Assembly: GCA_023391075.1 (NCBI GenBank)
Contig: JAEWBQ010000001.1
Location: forward strand, 1-56,396
Source: Candidatus Parcubacteria bacterium
Lineage (GTDB): Bacteria > Patescibacteriota > Saccharimonadia > Saccharimonadales > Saccharimonadaceae
Reading direction: 5' to 3'
Length of the DNA stretch: 56,396 bases
This document shows, piece after piece, positions 48,814 through 55,491 of the stretch. Position 1 is the stretch's first letter. The number at the start of each line of letters is the position of its first letter. The translations under genes and the position numbers were made by a program. A model generated the notes under the pieces. The model saw only the letters and a list, made by a program, of their open reading frames with translations. It did no database searches and was not told where the DNA came from.

Positions 48814-50005
48814 AAAAATTATTCAAAAGCGGCGTCAACCAGGGGCGGTCTCACTGTTTGTTGTCATTTTCGCCGCGCTGCTGATGACGGTGGTAACAGT
48901 GGGATTTATTCAATTAATGGTGAAGGATCAACAACAGGCGACGGCCAATGACCTGTCGCAAAGCGCCTATGACTCTGCCCAGGCGGGGGTGGAAGACGCC
49001 AAGCGATTGCTCTTGGCGCAGCAGGCAGCCTGTGCGAATACGGCAAACCCCGATTGTATTAAATATACCAACGCTATTAATGCCAACAAGTGCGACACGC
49101 TTGAACAGGCAGGTATGAGCGTGACGACTAACGGCGAGACCATGGTGCAACAGACGACCAGCGATAACAAACTCGACCAAGCGTACACCTGCGTTAAGAT
49201 CACTCCGAATACGGCGACATACCGCAATCAACTGACGAAAGACAGCTCGTTGATCGTACCGCTGCGAGCGGCCGATAGTTCTGGTAATCCTGCTCCGTTT
49301 GATACGGTCGTGCTGAGCTGGTTTAGCAGTGATGATTTGTCGTCAGGCTCTTCAAATGTATCGACCGCCAAGACGGGGGCAGTCACATTGCCGCCGGTCG
49401 GCAGTGCGTGGGATGCGAGCGTCCCGGCGTTGATGCGCACACAGCTGATACAAACGGGTACCAACTTCAAACTCAGCGACTTTGACGGCGGCGGCAATGC
49501 CAGCACGTTGTTCCTATATCCGCTGGCGGTCATGACGCCGATTCAGCCGACCGTACCGTTCGCGCTTGATACTCGCCAGGCCTCAGGCGCCACGATGGCA
49601 CCGCAGACCGTCGCCTGCGCGAAGACGGTCAATGCAAGTGTAGGCTACGCCTGTTCGGTGAAACTGACTTTGCCGGCGCCTGCCGATGGTAATACTACTG
49701 ACCGTGGTGCCTACCTGCGGCTGAGCGCTCTGTACAACAATGCCCATTTCTCCCTGAGCCTGTTCAATGGGGCGGCACCGGTTCTTTTCCGCGGTGTGCA
49801 GCCACAAGTAGATTCGACGGGCCGAGCAAATAATTTATTCAGGCGAGTTCAGTCGAGCGTCGAGCTTAGTGGCATGATGGCCTACCCAGAAGCGGCGGTT
49901 GATATCGCAGGCGGTCTGTGCAAGAACTTTATCGTGACGAATAACGCTGCTGATTACAGCGACCTGGCGCCGGCGAGCTGTACGGCACCGCCAGCCGGCT
50001 TCTAG
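48806..50005 (+). CDS. PilX-like minor pilin, operon gene 4
   Basis: 399 residues, GTG start with AGGAGGT upstream. Basic leader, QPG, then AVSLFVVIFAALLMTVVTVGFI: as in PilX/GspK proteins the residue at position 5 is not Glu, so it would sit at the very tip and be added first. The long outer domain has an alpha-helical stalk (ANDLSQSAYDSAQAGVEDAKR) and several Cys. Ends 4 nt into the convergent Xer gene. Confidence 0.8.
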   Translation: MNKKIIQKRRQPGAVSLFVVIFAALLMTVVTVGFIQLMVKDQQQATANDLSQSAYDSAQAGVEDAKRLLLAQQAACANTANPDCIKYTNAINANKCDTLEQAGMSVTTNGETMVQQTTSDNKLDQAYTCVKITPNTATYRNQLTKDSSLIVPLRAADSSGNPAPFDTVVLSWFSSDDLSSGSSNVSTAKTGAVTLPPVGSAWDASVPALMRTQLIQTGTNFKLSDFDGGGNASTLFLYPLAVMTPIQPTVPFALDTRQASGATMAPQTVACAKTVNASVGYACSVKLTLPAPADGNTTDRGAYLRLSALYNNAHFSLSLFNGAAPVLFRGVQPQVDSTGRANNLFRRVQSSVELSGMMAYPEAAVDIAGGLCKNFIVTNNAADYSDLAPASCTAPPAGF

Positions 50006-50916
50006 TCGGTGTCGCTATGGAACTTTTCGTAGACTTCGCGTAAGTGCGCATCGGTGACGTGCGTGTATACCTGCGTGGTGCTGATGTTGCTGTGACCGAG
50101 CATGCTTTGGACGCTGCGTAAATCGGCGCCATTAATGAGCAGGTCGGTCGCGTAGCTATGACGCATCGTGTGCGGGCTGACGTGTTTGGTAATACCGGCA
50201 AGCCGGGCGTACTGGCTGATCATCCGCTGGATGCTGCGCGCCGTCAGTCGCCGGTAGTCCCCGGTGGTCTGGGTGACGTTGTTGCGGCTATAGCTCAAAA
50301 AGAGTGGTGGCAGATTGTCGAGCCGGGCACTTAAATAATCTGTCACGCGGTCGGCGGCCGCTTTGCCGATGAAGACCGGGCGGTCTTTTTGGCCCTTACC
50401 GCGGACCATGAATTCGCGCCGATTTGTATTGATGTGGTCACGGTTTAAGTTGACAAGCTCCGAGACGCGCAGGCCGCTTGAAAAGAGCAGCTCGATGATC
50501 GCGCGGTCGCGCAGGCCCTGCTCGGTGTCGAGCGGGATTTGTTCGAGCAGTCGGGTCACTTCGTCGTAGTGCAGGAAGCTGACTTGTTTGCGCGACACCT
50601 TTGGCAAAATAATCTTGTCGGGAGCGAGCGCCGTTATGTTGCGCTGCGACAGGTACCGCAGGAAGCCGCGCAGGGCAATCAAGTGGTAGCTCTGGGTGAT
50701 AATCGCCAGCGTGTCGCCGTGCTCGTCTTCTTGGCGGTTGAGCCATAGGCGGTACTTGCGGACCAGTTCGCTGGTAATCTTATCGATGGTGATGTCGCCG
50801 GCAAACTCAATCAGGCGCTCCAAGTAGCGGTCATAATTCTCGGCCGTCTTGGCTGAACGGCCGCCTTCGACTTCAAGATGCTCGACGAAGTCCTGCTTGA
50901 GTTCTGACAAATACAT
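50002..50916 (-). CDS. xerC: Tyrosine recombinase, XerC/D-like
   Basis: 304 residues. The N-terminal SAM-like core-binding domain (about 1-90) is followed by a catalytic domain with all six residues: Arg in SSGLRVSELVNL, Lys in KGQKDRPV, His-x-x-Arg in SPHTMRHSYATDL, His in LGHSNI, and the nucleophile Tyr in TTQVYTHV. It probably resolves chromosome dimers, the common role in a genome with a single Xer, with FtsK at 23689. Start at 50916: TATGCT lies 6 nt upstream; a longer in-frame ATG is upstream of the promoter. Confidence 0.92.
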   Translation of the reverse strand: MYLSELKQDFVEHLEVEGGRSAKTAENYDRYLERLIEFAGDITIDKITSELVRKYRLWLNRQEDEHGDTLAIITQSYHLIALRGFLRYLSQRNITALAPDKIILPKVSRKQVSFLHYDEVTRLLEQIPLDTEQGLRDRAIIELLFSSGLRVSELVNLNRDHINTNRREFMVRGKGQKDRPVFIGKAAADRVTDYLSARLDNLPPLFLSYSRNNVTQTTGDYRRLTARSIQRMISQYARLAGITKHVSPHTMRHSYATDLLINGADLRSVQSMLGHSNISTTQVYTHVTDAHLREVYEKFHSDTD

Positions 50917-50922
50917 AGCCCT

Positions 50923-50928
50923 AGCATA
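50923..50928 (-). promoter_or_regulatory. -10 box of the Xer gene
   Basis: TATGCT on the minus strand, 6 nt before the ATG at 50916. Confidence 0.5.
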
Positions 50929-50971
50929 GCGCATACGCTTATAAGGGGCTAGAGACGGTGGCAGGTTTTGG

Positions 50972-50977
50972 TACAAT
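50972..50977 (+). promoter_or_regulatory. -10 box of ndk
   Basis: TGG-TACAAT; leader of about 23 nt with AAGGAG. Confidence 0.5.
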
Positions 50978-51006
50978 GAGTGCAGTATATAGCGATAAGG
51001 AGCAAT

Positions 51007-51516
51007 ATGAGTTCACCAAAGATTCAAAAGACCCTGGTACTGTTTAAGCCTGATGCCGTGCAGCGCGGCCTGGTTGGCGAGATCCTGACACGCTTTGAGC
51101 GCGTCGGCCTCAAGATCGTTGGTATCAAAATGCTGGCACCGGACCGCGACCACTTTTACAAACACTACGAAGAAATTGGTCAGGTGATTACTCGCCGCGG
51201 CGAAAAGACGTTTCAGAACGTGCTCGACACCATGAGTGAAGGCCCGGTCATCGCACTGGTCCTCGAGGGAGTCGAGGCGGTCGAACTGGTCCGCAAGCTG
51301 GTCGGTTCGACCGAGCCGAAGTCATCGGCGCCAGGTACCATTCGTGGCGACTTCTCGCATATGAGCTACGCTTATGCGGACGACACCGAAAAGGGTATTC
51401 CGAACCTGATTCATGCGTCGGGCGACCTGAATGACGCCAAGCAGGAAGTGCCGCACTGGTTCTCAGAAGCTGAACTCTATGATTACTCAGCCCTGCACGA
51501 AAAATTTACTCGCTAA
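51007..51516 (+). CDS. ndk: Nucleoside diphosphate kinase
   Basis: 169 residues against 140-150 in the usual bacterial enzyme. It makes NTPs from NDPs by a phospho-His intermediate. KTLVLFKPDAVQRGLVGEI at the N-terminus and NLIHASGDLNDAKQEV at the C-terminal end carry the catalytic His. The region before the end is longer than usual. Start at AAGGAG-CAAT-ATG; upstream in-frame ATG at 50980 is in the promoter region. Confidence 0.93.
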   Translation: MSSPKIQKTLVLFKPDAVQRGLVGEILTRFERVGLKIVGIKMLAPDRDHFYKHYEEIGQVITRRGEKTFQNVLDTMSEGPVIALVLEGVEAVELVRKLVGSTEPKSSAPGTIRGDFSHMSYAYADDTEKGIPNLIHASGDLNDAKQEVPHWFSEAELYDYSALHEKFTR

Positions 51517-51530
51517 GTCGTGCGCGCACC

Positions 51531-51560
51531 AAAAACAGCCTCGCTGCCGAGGCTGTTTTT
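51531..51560 (+). terminator. Terminator of ndk
   Basis: AAAAACAGCCTCG / CGAGGCTGTTTTT, a 13-bp perfect stem, 4-nt loop, T-run. Confidence 0.88.
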
Positions 51561-51566
51561 TCGTGG

Positions 51567-51572
51567 TACAAT
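51567..51572 (+). promoter_or_regulatory. -10 box of tRNA-Arg
   Basis: TGG-TACAAT about 10 nt before the 5' end of the tRNA. Confidence 0.55.
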
Positions 51573-51582
51573 ACAGGGGTAC

Positions 51583-51659
51583 GCCTCGGTAGCTCAACTG
51601 GATAGAGCAGATCCGTCCTAAGGATAAGGTTGTAGGTTCGACTCCTGCCCGGGGTACCA
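51583..51659 (+). tRNA. tRNA-Arg (anticodon CCT)
   Basis: All arms fold: acceptor GCCTCGG / CCGGGGT with a G-T first pair and a T-G fourth pair, D-arm GCTC / GAGC, anticodon loop GTCCTAA with anticodon CCT, T-arm GTAGG-TTCGACT-CCTGC, discriminator A and encoded CCA. The first anticodon-stem pair (27-43) is G-A. Confidence 0.9.
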
Positions 51660-51661
51660 TA

Positions 51662-51694
51662 TAAAATCGCTCTCCAGGTGAGGGCGTTTTTATA
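51662..51694 (+). terminator. Terminator of tRNA-Arg
   Basis: An imperfect stem AAATCGCTCTC / GAGGGCGTTTT with a T-G pair and a T5 run. Confidence 0.65.
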
Positions 51695-51730
51695 TGACCG
51701 TACGCTCGCCGCGGAAGAGGTGGCATGTAG

Positions 51731-51736
51731 TATAAT
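51731..51736 (+). promoter_or_regulatory. -10 box of the bPH2 gene
   Basis: TATAAT, 6 nt before the ATG at 51743. Confidence 0.65.
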
Positions 51737-51742
51737 AACTTC

Positions 51743-52285
51743 ATGTCCCGCTCAGCATCAGACGAGCAAGAGGTAGAATTCGAAGGCCAACGCGACGGCG
51801 AACAATTATTGTTCATTTTTCGCCGACACATCATCGCCATGCGCAAGGGCTTTTATATGCTACTGATTCCGTTCGTTGTCTCGGCAATCCCGCCGCTGAT
51901 CTGGCAAGATAACTTGGAGCTGTTTCTGCTGCCGATCGGTGGCTTGGTGCTCGGCCTGGTGTTGTTCTCGTACCACTTCATCATGTGGTACTTTACGGTC
52001 TACATCGTCAGCGACCAACGCATCCGCCAAGTCACGCAGCATGGCTTCTTCGGCAAGGATGTCGTCGAGCTGCGCCTGTCAAAGATCCAGAACATAAGCT
52101 ATAATATACCTGGACTCTCGGGGGAGTTGTTCGGCTATGGCACGATCGTCATTCAGACGATTGTCGGCGATCTGGTCATTCATAAAGTCGAGCATCCTGC
52201 CAAAGTATATAACCGGCTACAAGACGCCGTCTCAGACGCGATTGAAGCTGATCCACAAGGAGTATATGAAGAAGCTAACCTTTAA
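51743..52285 (+). CDS. bPH2 (DUF304)-type membrane protein
   Basis: 180 residues. Two transmembrane helices (about 38-56 and 62-85) followed by a pleckstrin-like bacterial PH domain (VYIVSDQRIRQVTQHGFFGKDVVELRLSKIQNI split across strands, then GYGTIVIQT). Such proteins sit in the membrane; their role is poorly known. Leaderless start 6 nt after TATAAT. The 3' end overlaps the next gene by 20 nt. Confidence 0.78.
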   Translation: MSRSASDEQEVEFEGQRDGEQLLFIFRRHIIAMRKGFYMLLIPFVVSAIPPLIWQDNLELFLLPIGGLVLGLVLFSYHFIMWYFTVYIVSDQRIRQVTQHGFFGKDVVELRLSKIQNISYNIPGLSGELFGYGTIVIQTIVGDLVIHKVEHPAKVYNRLQDAVSDAIEADPQGVYEEANL

Positions 52286-53321
52286 GCGCCGCAAAAAGAC
52301 GCTGCAAGAAACCGCGCCCTCGCGGATTACTAACGAAACCGTTGCTGAGCACCGTGAACGGATCCTGGCTGGTGGCCGCCGCTTTAAGTACCCGATGCAG
52401 TACGCTCGCCATAAGCTGGTGTTTAATGCCATCCTGATTACGCTCGGCGCGATTATCCTGTTGGTGGTGATCGGCTGGTGGCAGCTGTACCCGGCGCAGA
52501 ACACCAACGTTTTCGTCTACCGTGTGACGCGTGCCTTGCCGCTGCCGGTGGCGAGTGTGGATGGCATGTGGGTACCGTATAGTGATTATCTGTTGTACTA
52601 CCGCGGTTCGACGCATTATCTGCAGCAGAACGAACCCGCCAACTTACAGGGCGATGCTGGGCGGCGACAAACAGACTACAACAAGCGCCAGTCGCTATTG
52701 AGTGCCGAGCTCGACGCGTATGCCGCCAAGTTGGCCAACCAGCTGCACATTAAGGTGACCGACGATCAAGTCGACCAGCAGATCAGCGAGGCGCGTAACA
52801 CCAGTAACGGCCGTATCTCGCAGGAGACCTATGATGCTTCAACGCTCAGCGTCCTTGGCTGGGATACGGGAGAGAATCGCCAAGCGATCCGTAACAATCT
52901 GTTGCGCGTGGCCGTAGCCTACCAGATCGACAACACCGCTAAGCAGCAGGCCGATAAGGCCGCCGAGCTGCTCAAGGCGCCTGACGCTGACTTCGACAAG
53001 GTCGCCGCCGCGCTGGGTGGGGAAGGCAGCCAGAAGGTCGAAGCGGGCGTGTCGGGCTTGGTACCGCTGACGAACCGTGACGACGGCCGTACTGCTGCTG
53101 CTAGCAAACTGCAAAAAGGTCAGGTCTCGGGTCTGATCAAGACTCCGACGGCGGATAGCTACTACTTCGTGAAGCTGCTCGACAAGAACGATACGCAGCT
53201 GAGCTACGCCTACCTGCGCATCCCGGTGACGGCTCTTAAGGACCAATTCGCCGCCCTGCAAAAGCAGCACAAGATTCAAGAATTCATCTCCGTGCCGCAA
53301 AACGACACGCAAGCGAAATAG
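52266..53321 (+). CDS. Membrane-anchored parvulin/SurA-like foldase
   Basis: 351 residues. A basic N-terminus, one transmembrane helix (about 53-75), then an extracytoplasmic chaperone domain like SurA/PrsA (SVDGMWVPYSDYLLYYRG and a helical core) and a region resembling the PpiC parvulin fold (FDKVAAALGGEGSQKVEAG, split here, then KLQKGQVSGLIKTPTADSYYFVKLLDK). It would help exported proteins such as pilins and surface proteins to fold outside the cell. Parvulin catalytic residues are not clear, so it may be a chaperone only. Start at AAGGAG-TAT-ATG; the longer ORF is a shadow of the previous gene. Confidence 0.75.
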   Translation: MKKLTFKRRKKTLQETAPSRITNETVAEHRERILAGGRRFKYPMQYARHKLVFNAILITLGAIILLVVIGWWQLYPAQNTNVFVYRVTRALPLPVASVDGMWVPYSDYLLYYRGSTHYLQQNEPANLQGDAGRRQTDYNKRQSLLSAELDAYAAKLANQLHIKVTDDQVDQQISEARNTSNGRISQETYDASTLSVLGWDTGENRQAIRNNLLRVAVAYQIDNTAKQQADKAAELLKAPDADFDKVAAALGGEGSQKVEAGVSGLVPLTNRDDGRTAAASKLQKGQVSGLIKTPTADSYYFVKLLDKNDTQLSYAYLRIPVTALKDQFAALQKQHKIQEFISVPQNDTQAK

Positions 53322-53330
53322 GAGGAAACC

Positions 53331-53924
53331 ATGTATACCGTTCCTGGATTATCGTATGGGTACGACGAACTTGGCACATACATCAGCGGCGACATCATGC
53401 GCCTGCACCACGACAAGCACCATCAAGTCTATGTCGACAAATTAAATGCGGCGATCGATCAGGCGCCGGCACTCGCCGAGCGGCCACTCGAGAGTCTACT
53501 GACCGACCTCGACAGCCTGCCCGAAGCAGTCCGAACGGCGATTCGTAACCAAGGTGGCGGCCACTATAATCACTCGTTGTTTTGGCAGTGGATGTCGCCG
53601 GATGGCGGCGGTGAGCCGAACGGGGAACTGGCGCAGGCGATTGCTGATAAGTACGGTAATTTCCAGGGGCTGGTGGATGAATTTTCCGCTAAAGCGCTTG
53701 GCGTTTTTGGGAGCGGCTGGGCGTGGCTGCAGCCAGACCTCGAAATCATCACCACACCTAACCAAGACACACCGATCATGCAGGGGCTTGACGCGCCGCT
53801 ACTTGGGCTCGACGTCTGGGAACATGCCTATTATCTGGACTACAAAAACAAGCGCGACGACTACGTGGCCGCCTGGTGGAATGTGGTGAACTGGCAGTTC
53901 GTACAGGAACGGTACGGAAAGTAA
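53331..53924 (+). CDS. sodA: Superoxide dismutase, Mn type
   Basis: 197 residues. Metal ligands in HHDKHHQVY, HYNHSLFW and DVWEHAYYLDY. GGGHYNHSLFW and the Gln of TTPNQDTPIM are typical of Mn rather than Fe enzymes. AGGAGG precedes the ATG 10 nt after the foldase gene, so the two are probably co-transcribed. It converts superoxide made by the host or by oxygen in the environment. Confidence 0.95.
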   Translation: MYTVPGLSYGYDELGTYISGDIMRLHHDKHHQVYVDKLNAAIDQAPALAERPLESLLTDLDSLPEAVRTAIRNQGGGHYNHSLFWQWMSPDGGGEPNGELAQAIADKYGNFQGLVDEFSAKALGVFGSGWAWLQPDLEIITTPNQDTPIMQGLDAPLLGLDVWEHAYYLDYKNKRDDYVAAWWNVVNWQFVQERYGK

Positions 53925-53927
53925 TGA

Positions 53928-53957
53928 AATACTCGCCGCGTAGGGCGAGTATTTTTT
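53928..53957 (+). terminator. Terminator of sodA
   Basis: AATACTCGCC / GGCGAGTATT, 6-nt loop, T-run. Confidence 0.85.
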
Positions 53958-53978
53958 AGGTAGCATATAGATTGAGAT

Positions 53979-54024
53979 ACCCCCGAAAGGGCATCTCGTA
54001 TGTTGTGAGAATCCTTCCGGGGGT
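53979..54024 (-). terminator. Competing hairpins after the DUF218-like gene
   Basis: ACCCCCGAAAGG (53979-53990) can pair with CCTTCCGGGGGT (54013-54024, 11 of 12 positions) or, in another structure, GAGAT-a-CCC with GGG-c-ATCTC (53974-53997). The two cannot form together. No T-run on the minus strand. Confidence 0.4.
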
Positions 54025-54521
54025 TATTGGGCAGCCTGGCGGCCGCGGTGTCCATGGCGTCCACTTAAGCGCACCTTGATCGCGTAGATGAGAAGTGCGT
54101 ATGCACTTTTCGTCCATGGTTGGGTGTTGAGTGGACTTGTATCGAAGCCTATCGCTGGAATCGGGTAATCGATGACCGTAAAGCCGTCGCGGCGTATCAT
54201 GCTTTTGACGGCTCCAAGTTGGAGAAAGGGCTGGCTCACTGCAATGACCCGCGTGATGTCGTGGGCGCTGAAGGTCGCTTTTGCTGTATTCCAAACCATG
54301 CGGCTGTCGAGGTAGCTGCCATCCGTCGGAAGTTCAACGGTCGCGGCGACGGCTATGCCAAGCGAATCGAGACGTCGAGTTACCTCCCACTGGGAGACAA
54401 TCGTGAGGTCCGGCTCCGTGGCGGCAATGGCTGCAACAATATCTCCGAGACGTTGATTGCAGGGGTTGGGTTCGTCCTGCTCCTCGCGCAGGGCAAAGGA
54501 GAAGGCAACGAGGCCAATCAT
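54024..54521 (-). CDS. DUF218 (YdcF)-like protein, short
   Basis: 165 residues. LTIVSQWEVTRRLDSLGI, VELPTDGSYLDSRMVWNTAKATF and ITRVIAVSQPFLQLGAVKSMIRR follow the order of YdcF/SanA-like proteins, in which a pattern of Asn-Thr with upstream acidic and Ser residues forms the active pocket. It may act in the envelope; the hydrophobic N-terminus (MIGLVAFSFAL) is too short for a firm transmembrane call. Start at 54521 with AGGAG 8 nt upstream; a GTG nine nt further upstream is possible. Confidence 0.6.
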   Translation of the reverse strand: MIGLVAFSFALREEQDEPNPCNQRLGDIVAAIAATEPDLTIVSQWEVTRRLDSLGIAVAATVELPTDGSYLDSRMVWNTAKATFSAHDITRVIAVSQPFLQLGAVKSMIRRDGFTVIDYPIPAIGFDTSPLNTQPWTKSAYALLIYAIKVRLSGRHGHRGRQAAQ

Positions 54522-54583
54522 GAAACACACTCCTGGTACTAAGGTGCGGCAAACTGCACTATGGAAAACGAGCTAACTTATAA

Positions 54584-54589
54584 ATTATA
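54584..54589 (-). promoter_or_regulatory. -10 box of the DUF218-like gene
   Basis: TATAAT on the minus strand in a very AT-rich stretch; leader of about 56 nt. Confidence 0.5.
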
Positions 54590-54730
54590 AAACATATCAG
54601 TGCATGAAGCAACTCGGGACCTCAGGGAATCGTCAAGAAGAACGGGCATCCGCTCGGATAGCAGCTGGAGCCTCTCCCGCTTGCTCCCGAGCTTTAGCAA
54701 GCGCTGGTATCATGTTGCGGCTGCAGATAG
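54590..54730. other. Non-coding gap, nothing identified
   Basis: A GC-richer gap between the DUF218-like gene's promoter and tRNA-Asp. It has short inverted repeats such as CCGCTCGGAT but no gene, promoter pair or RNA structure that I can support. Confidence 0.4.
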
Positions 54731-54756
54731 AAAATACCCCATCCGAAGATGAGGTA
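54731..54756 (-). terminator. Terminator of tRNA-Asp with UUCG tetraloop
   Basis: On the minus strand TACCTCATC-ttcg-GATGGGGTA followed by TTTT: a 9-bp stem with one T-G pair capped by the extra-stable UUCG loop. Confidence 0.85.
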
Positions 54757-54763
54757 CATTCTA

Positions 54764-54841
54764 TGGCGCGCCCGACCGGATTCGAACCGGCGATCTCCTC
54801 CGTGACAGGGAGGCGTGATAGGCCAACTTCACTACGAGCGC
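54764..54841 (-). tRNA. tRNA-Asp (anticodon GTC)
   Basis: 78 nt with acceptor GCGCTCG / CGGGCGC, D-arm GTGA / TCAC, anticodon arm CCTCC-CTGTCAC-GGAGG, T-arm GCCGG-TTCGAAT-CCGGT, discriminator G and encoded CCA. All stems pair apart from one T-G. Confidence 0.95.
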
Positions 54842-54924
54842 ACGTTTATAACCTTCGTATGATAGCAGATTTCGCTCGGCATGACAACAGGGGCGGCACC
54901 TTTTATTTTTCAGAGAGCAGGTGA

Positions 54925-54930
54925 TATAAT
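54925..54930 (+). promoter_or_regulatory. -10 box of the tRNA-Thr/tRNA-Gly operon
   Basis: TGA-TATAAT about 18 nt before the tRNA-Thr 5' end. Confidence 0.65.
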
Positions 54931-54947
54931 AGCTAAGTTCGACCAAT

Positions 54948-55023
54948 GCCGCTGTAGCTCAGCTGGTAGAGCGGCGCTTTCGTAAAGCGTAGGTCACCGG
55001 TTCAAATCCGGTCAGCGGCTCCA
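54948..55023 (+). tRNA. tRNA-Thr (anticodon CGT)
   Basis: 76 nt. Acceptor GCCGCTG / CAGCGGC, anticodon loop TTTCGTA with CGT, T-arm CCGG-TTCAAAT-CCGG, encoded CCA. Confidence 0.95.
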
Positions 55024-55033
55024 CGACGACTAC

Positions 55034-55108
55034 GCGGGTATCGTATAGTGGCTAATATGCAACCTTCCCAAGGTTGAGCGCAGAGTTCGATTCTCTGTAC
55101 CCGCACCA
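55034..55108 (+). tRNA. tRNA-Gly (anticodon CCC)
   Basis: 75 nt. Acceptor GCGGGTA / TACCCGC, anticodon arm CAACC-TTCCCAA-GGTTG with CCC, T-arm CAGAG-TTCGATT-CTCTG, encoded ACCA. Only 10 nt after tRNA-Thr. Confidence 0.95.
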
Positions 55109-55115
55109 AGTGATT

Positions 55116-55490
55116 ATGAAAGATAACCTCATCCACGCCATCAAGCTTGTGCTTGCCGATCGCGTTGTGACGCTTCTGATTGCGCTGCTTGTTTTGTTGT
55201 CGATTGTTTATTGTATTTATGTCGGCATCTCGCTGCACCCGAGCGACCTCCAGGTTGCGGTCCATTACACGGCGTTCGGTGAAACCGGCTACTACCGCGA
55301 AAAGTGGTACTATTTGTTGTCGTTTATCGGCTTCGGGCTCATCACGATTGTTGTCCATAGCGCCCTGGCGATTAAGTTTTATGTCCTGGAGCGCCGGCAG
55401 CTGGCCATCTTCTTTTTGTGGCTGAGCATTCTGATGCTGCTGATTGCCTGGGCGATCACGATCGCCGTCCTAAGGGTCGCATTCCGTTAG
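55116..55490 (+). CDS. Three-helix membrane protein, co-transcribed with tRNAs
   Basis: 124 residues with three transmembrane helices (about 15-37, 67-88, 97-120). No family recognised. The ATG is 8 nt after the CCA end of tRNA-Gly and there is no promoter or ribosome site between, so the mRNA is most likely the 3' part of a tRNA-tRNA-mRNA transcript. Processing of the tRNA 3' end would give a nearly leaderless message. Its stop (TAG) lies one base before the glycosyltransferase start, so the two proteins are probably made together. Confidence 0.75.
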   Translation: MKDNLIHAIKLVLADRVVTLLIALLVLLSIVYCIYVGISLHPSDLQVAVHYTAFGETGYYREKWYYLLSFIGFGLITIVVHSALAIKFYVLERRQLAIFFLWLSILMLLIAWAITIAVLRVAFR

Positions 55491-55491
55491 T

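Noticed and set aside
50002..50916. Xer-type recombinase as a pilin phase-variation switch, because it adjoins minor pilin genes
   Set aside because: No inverted repeats flank an invertible segment nearby, and the protein has the standard length and motifs of a chromosome-dimer recombinase.
52137..52265. 43-residue N-terminal extension of the foldase
   Set aside because: It is the frame-shifted reading of the bPH2 gene; AAGGAG precedes the ATG at 52266.
54604..54924. A 106-residue ORF on the plus strand
   Set aside because: It is the antisense reading of tRNA-Asp and its flanks; composition and position show a shadow.
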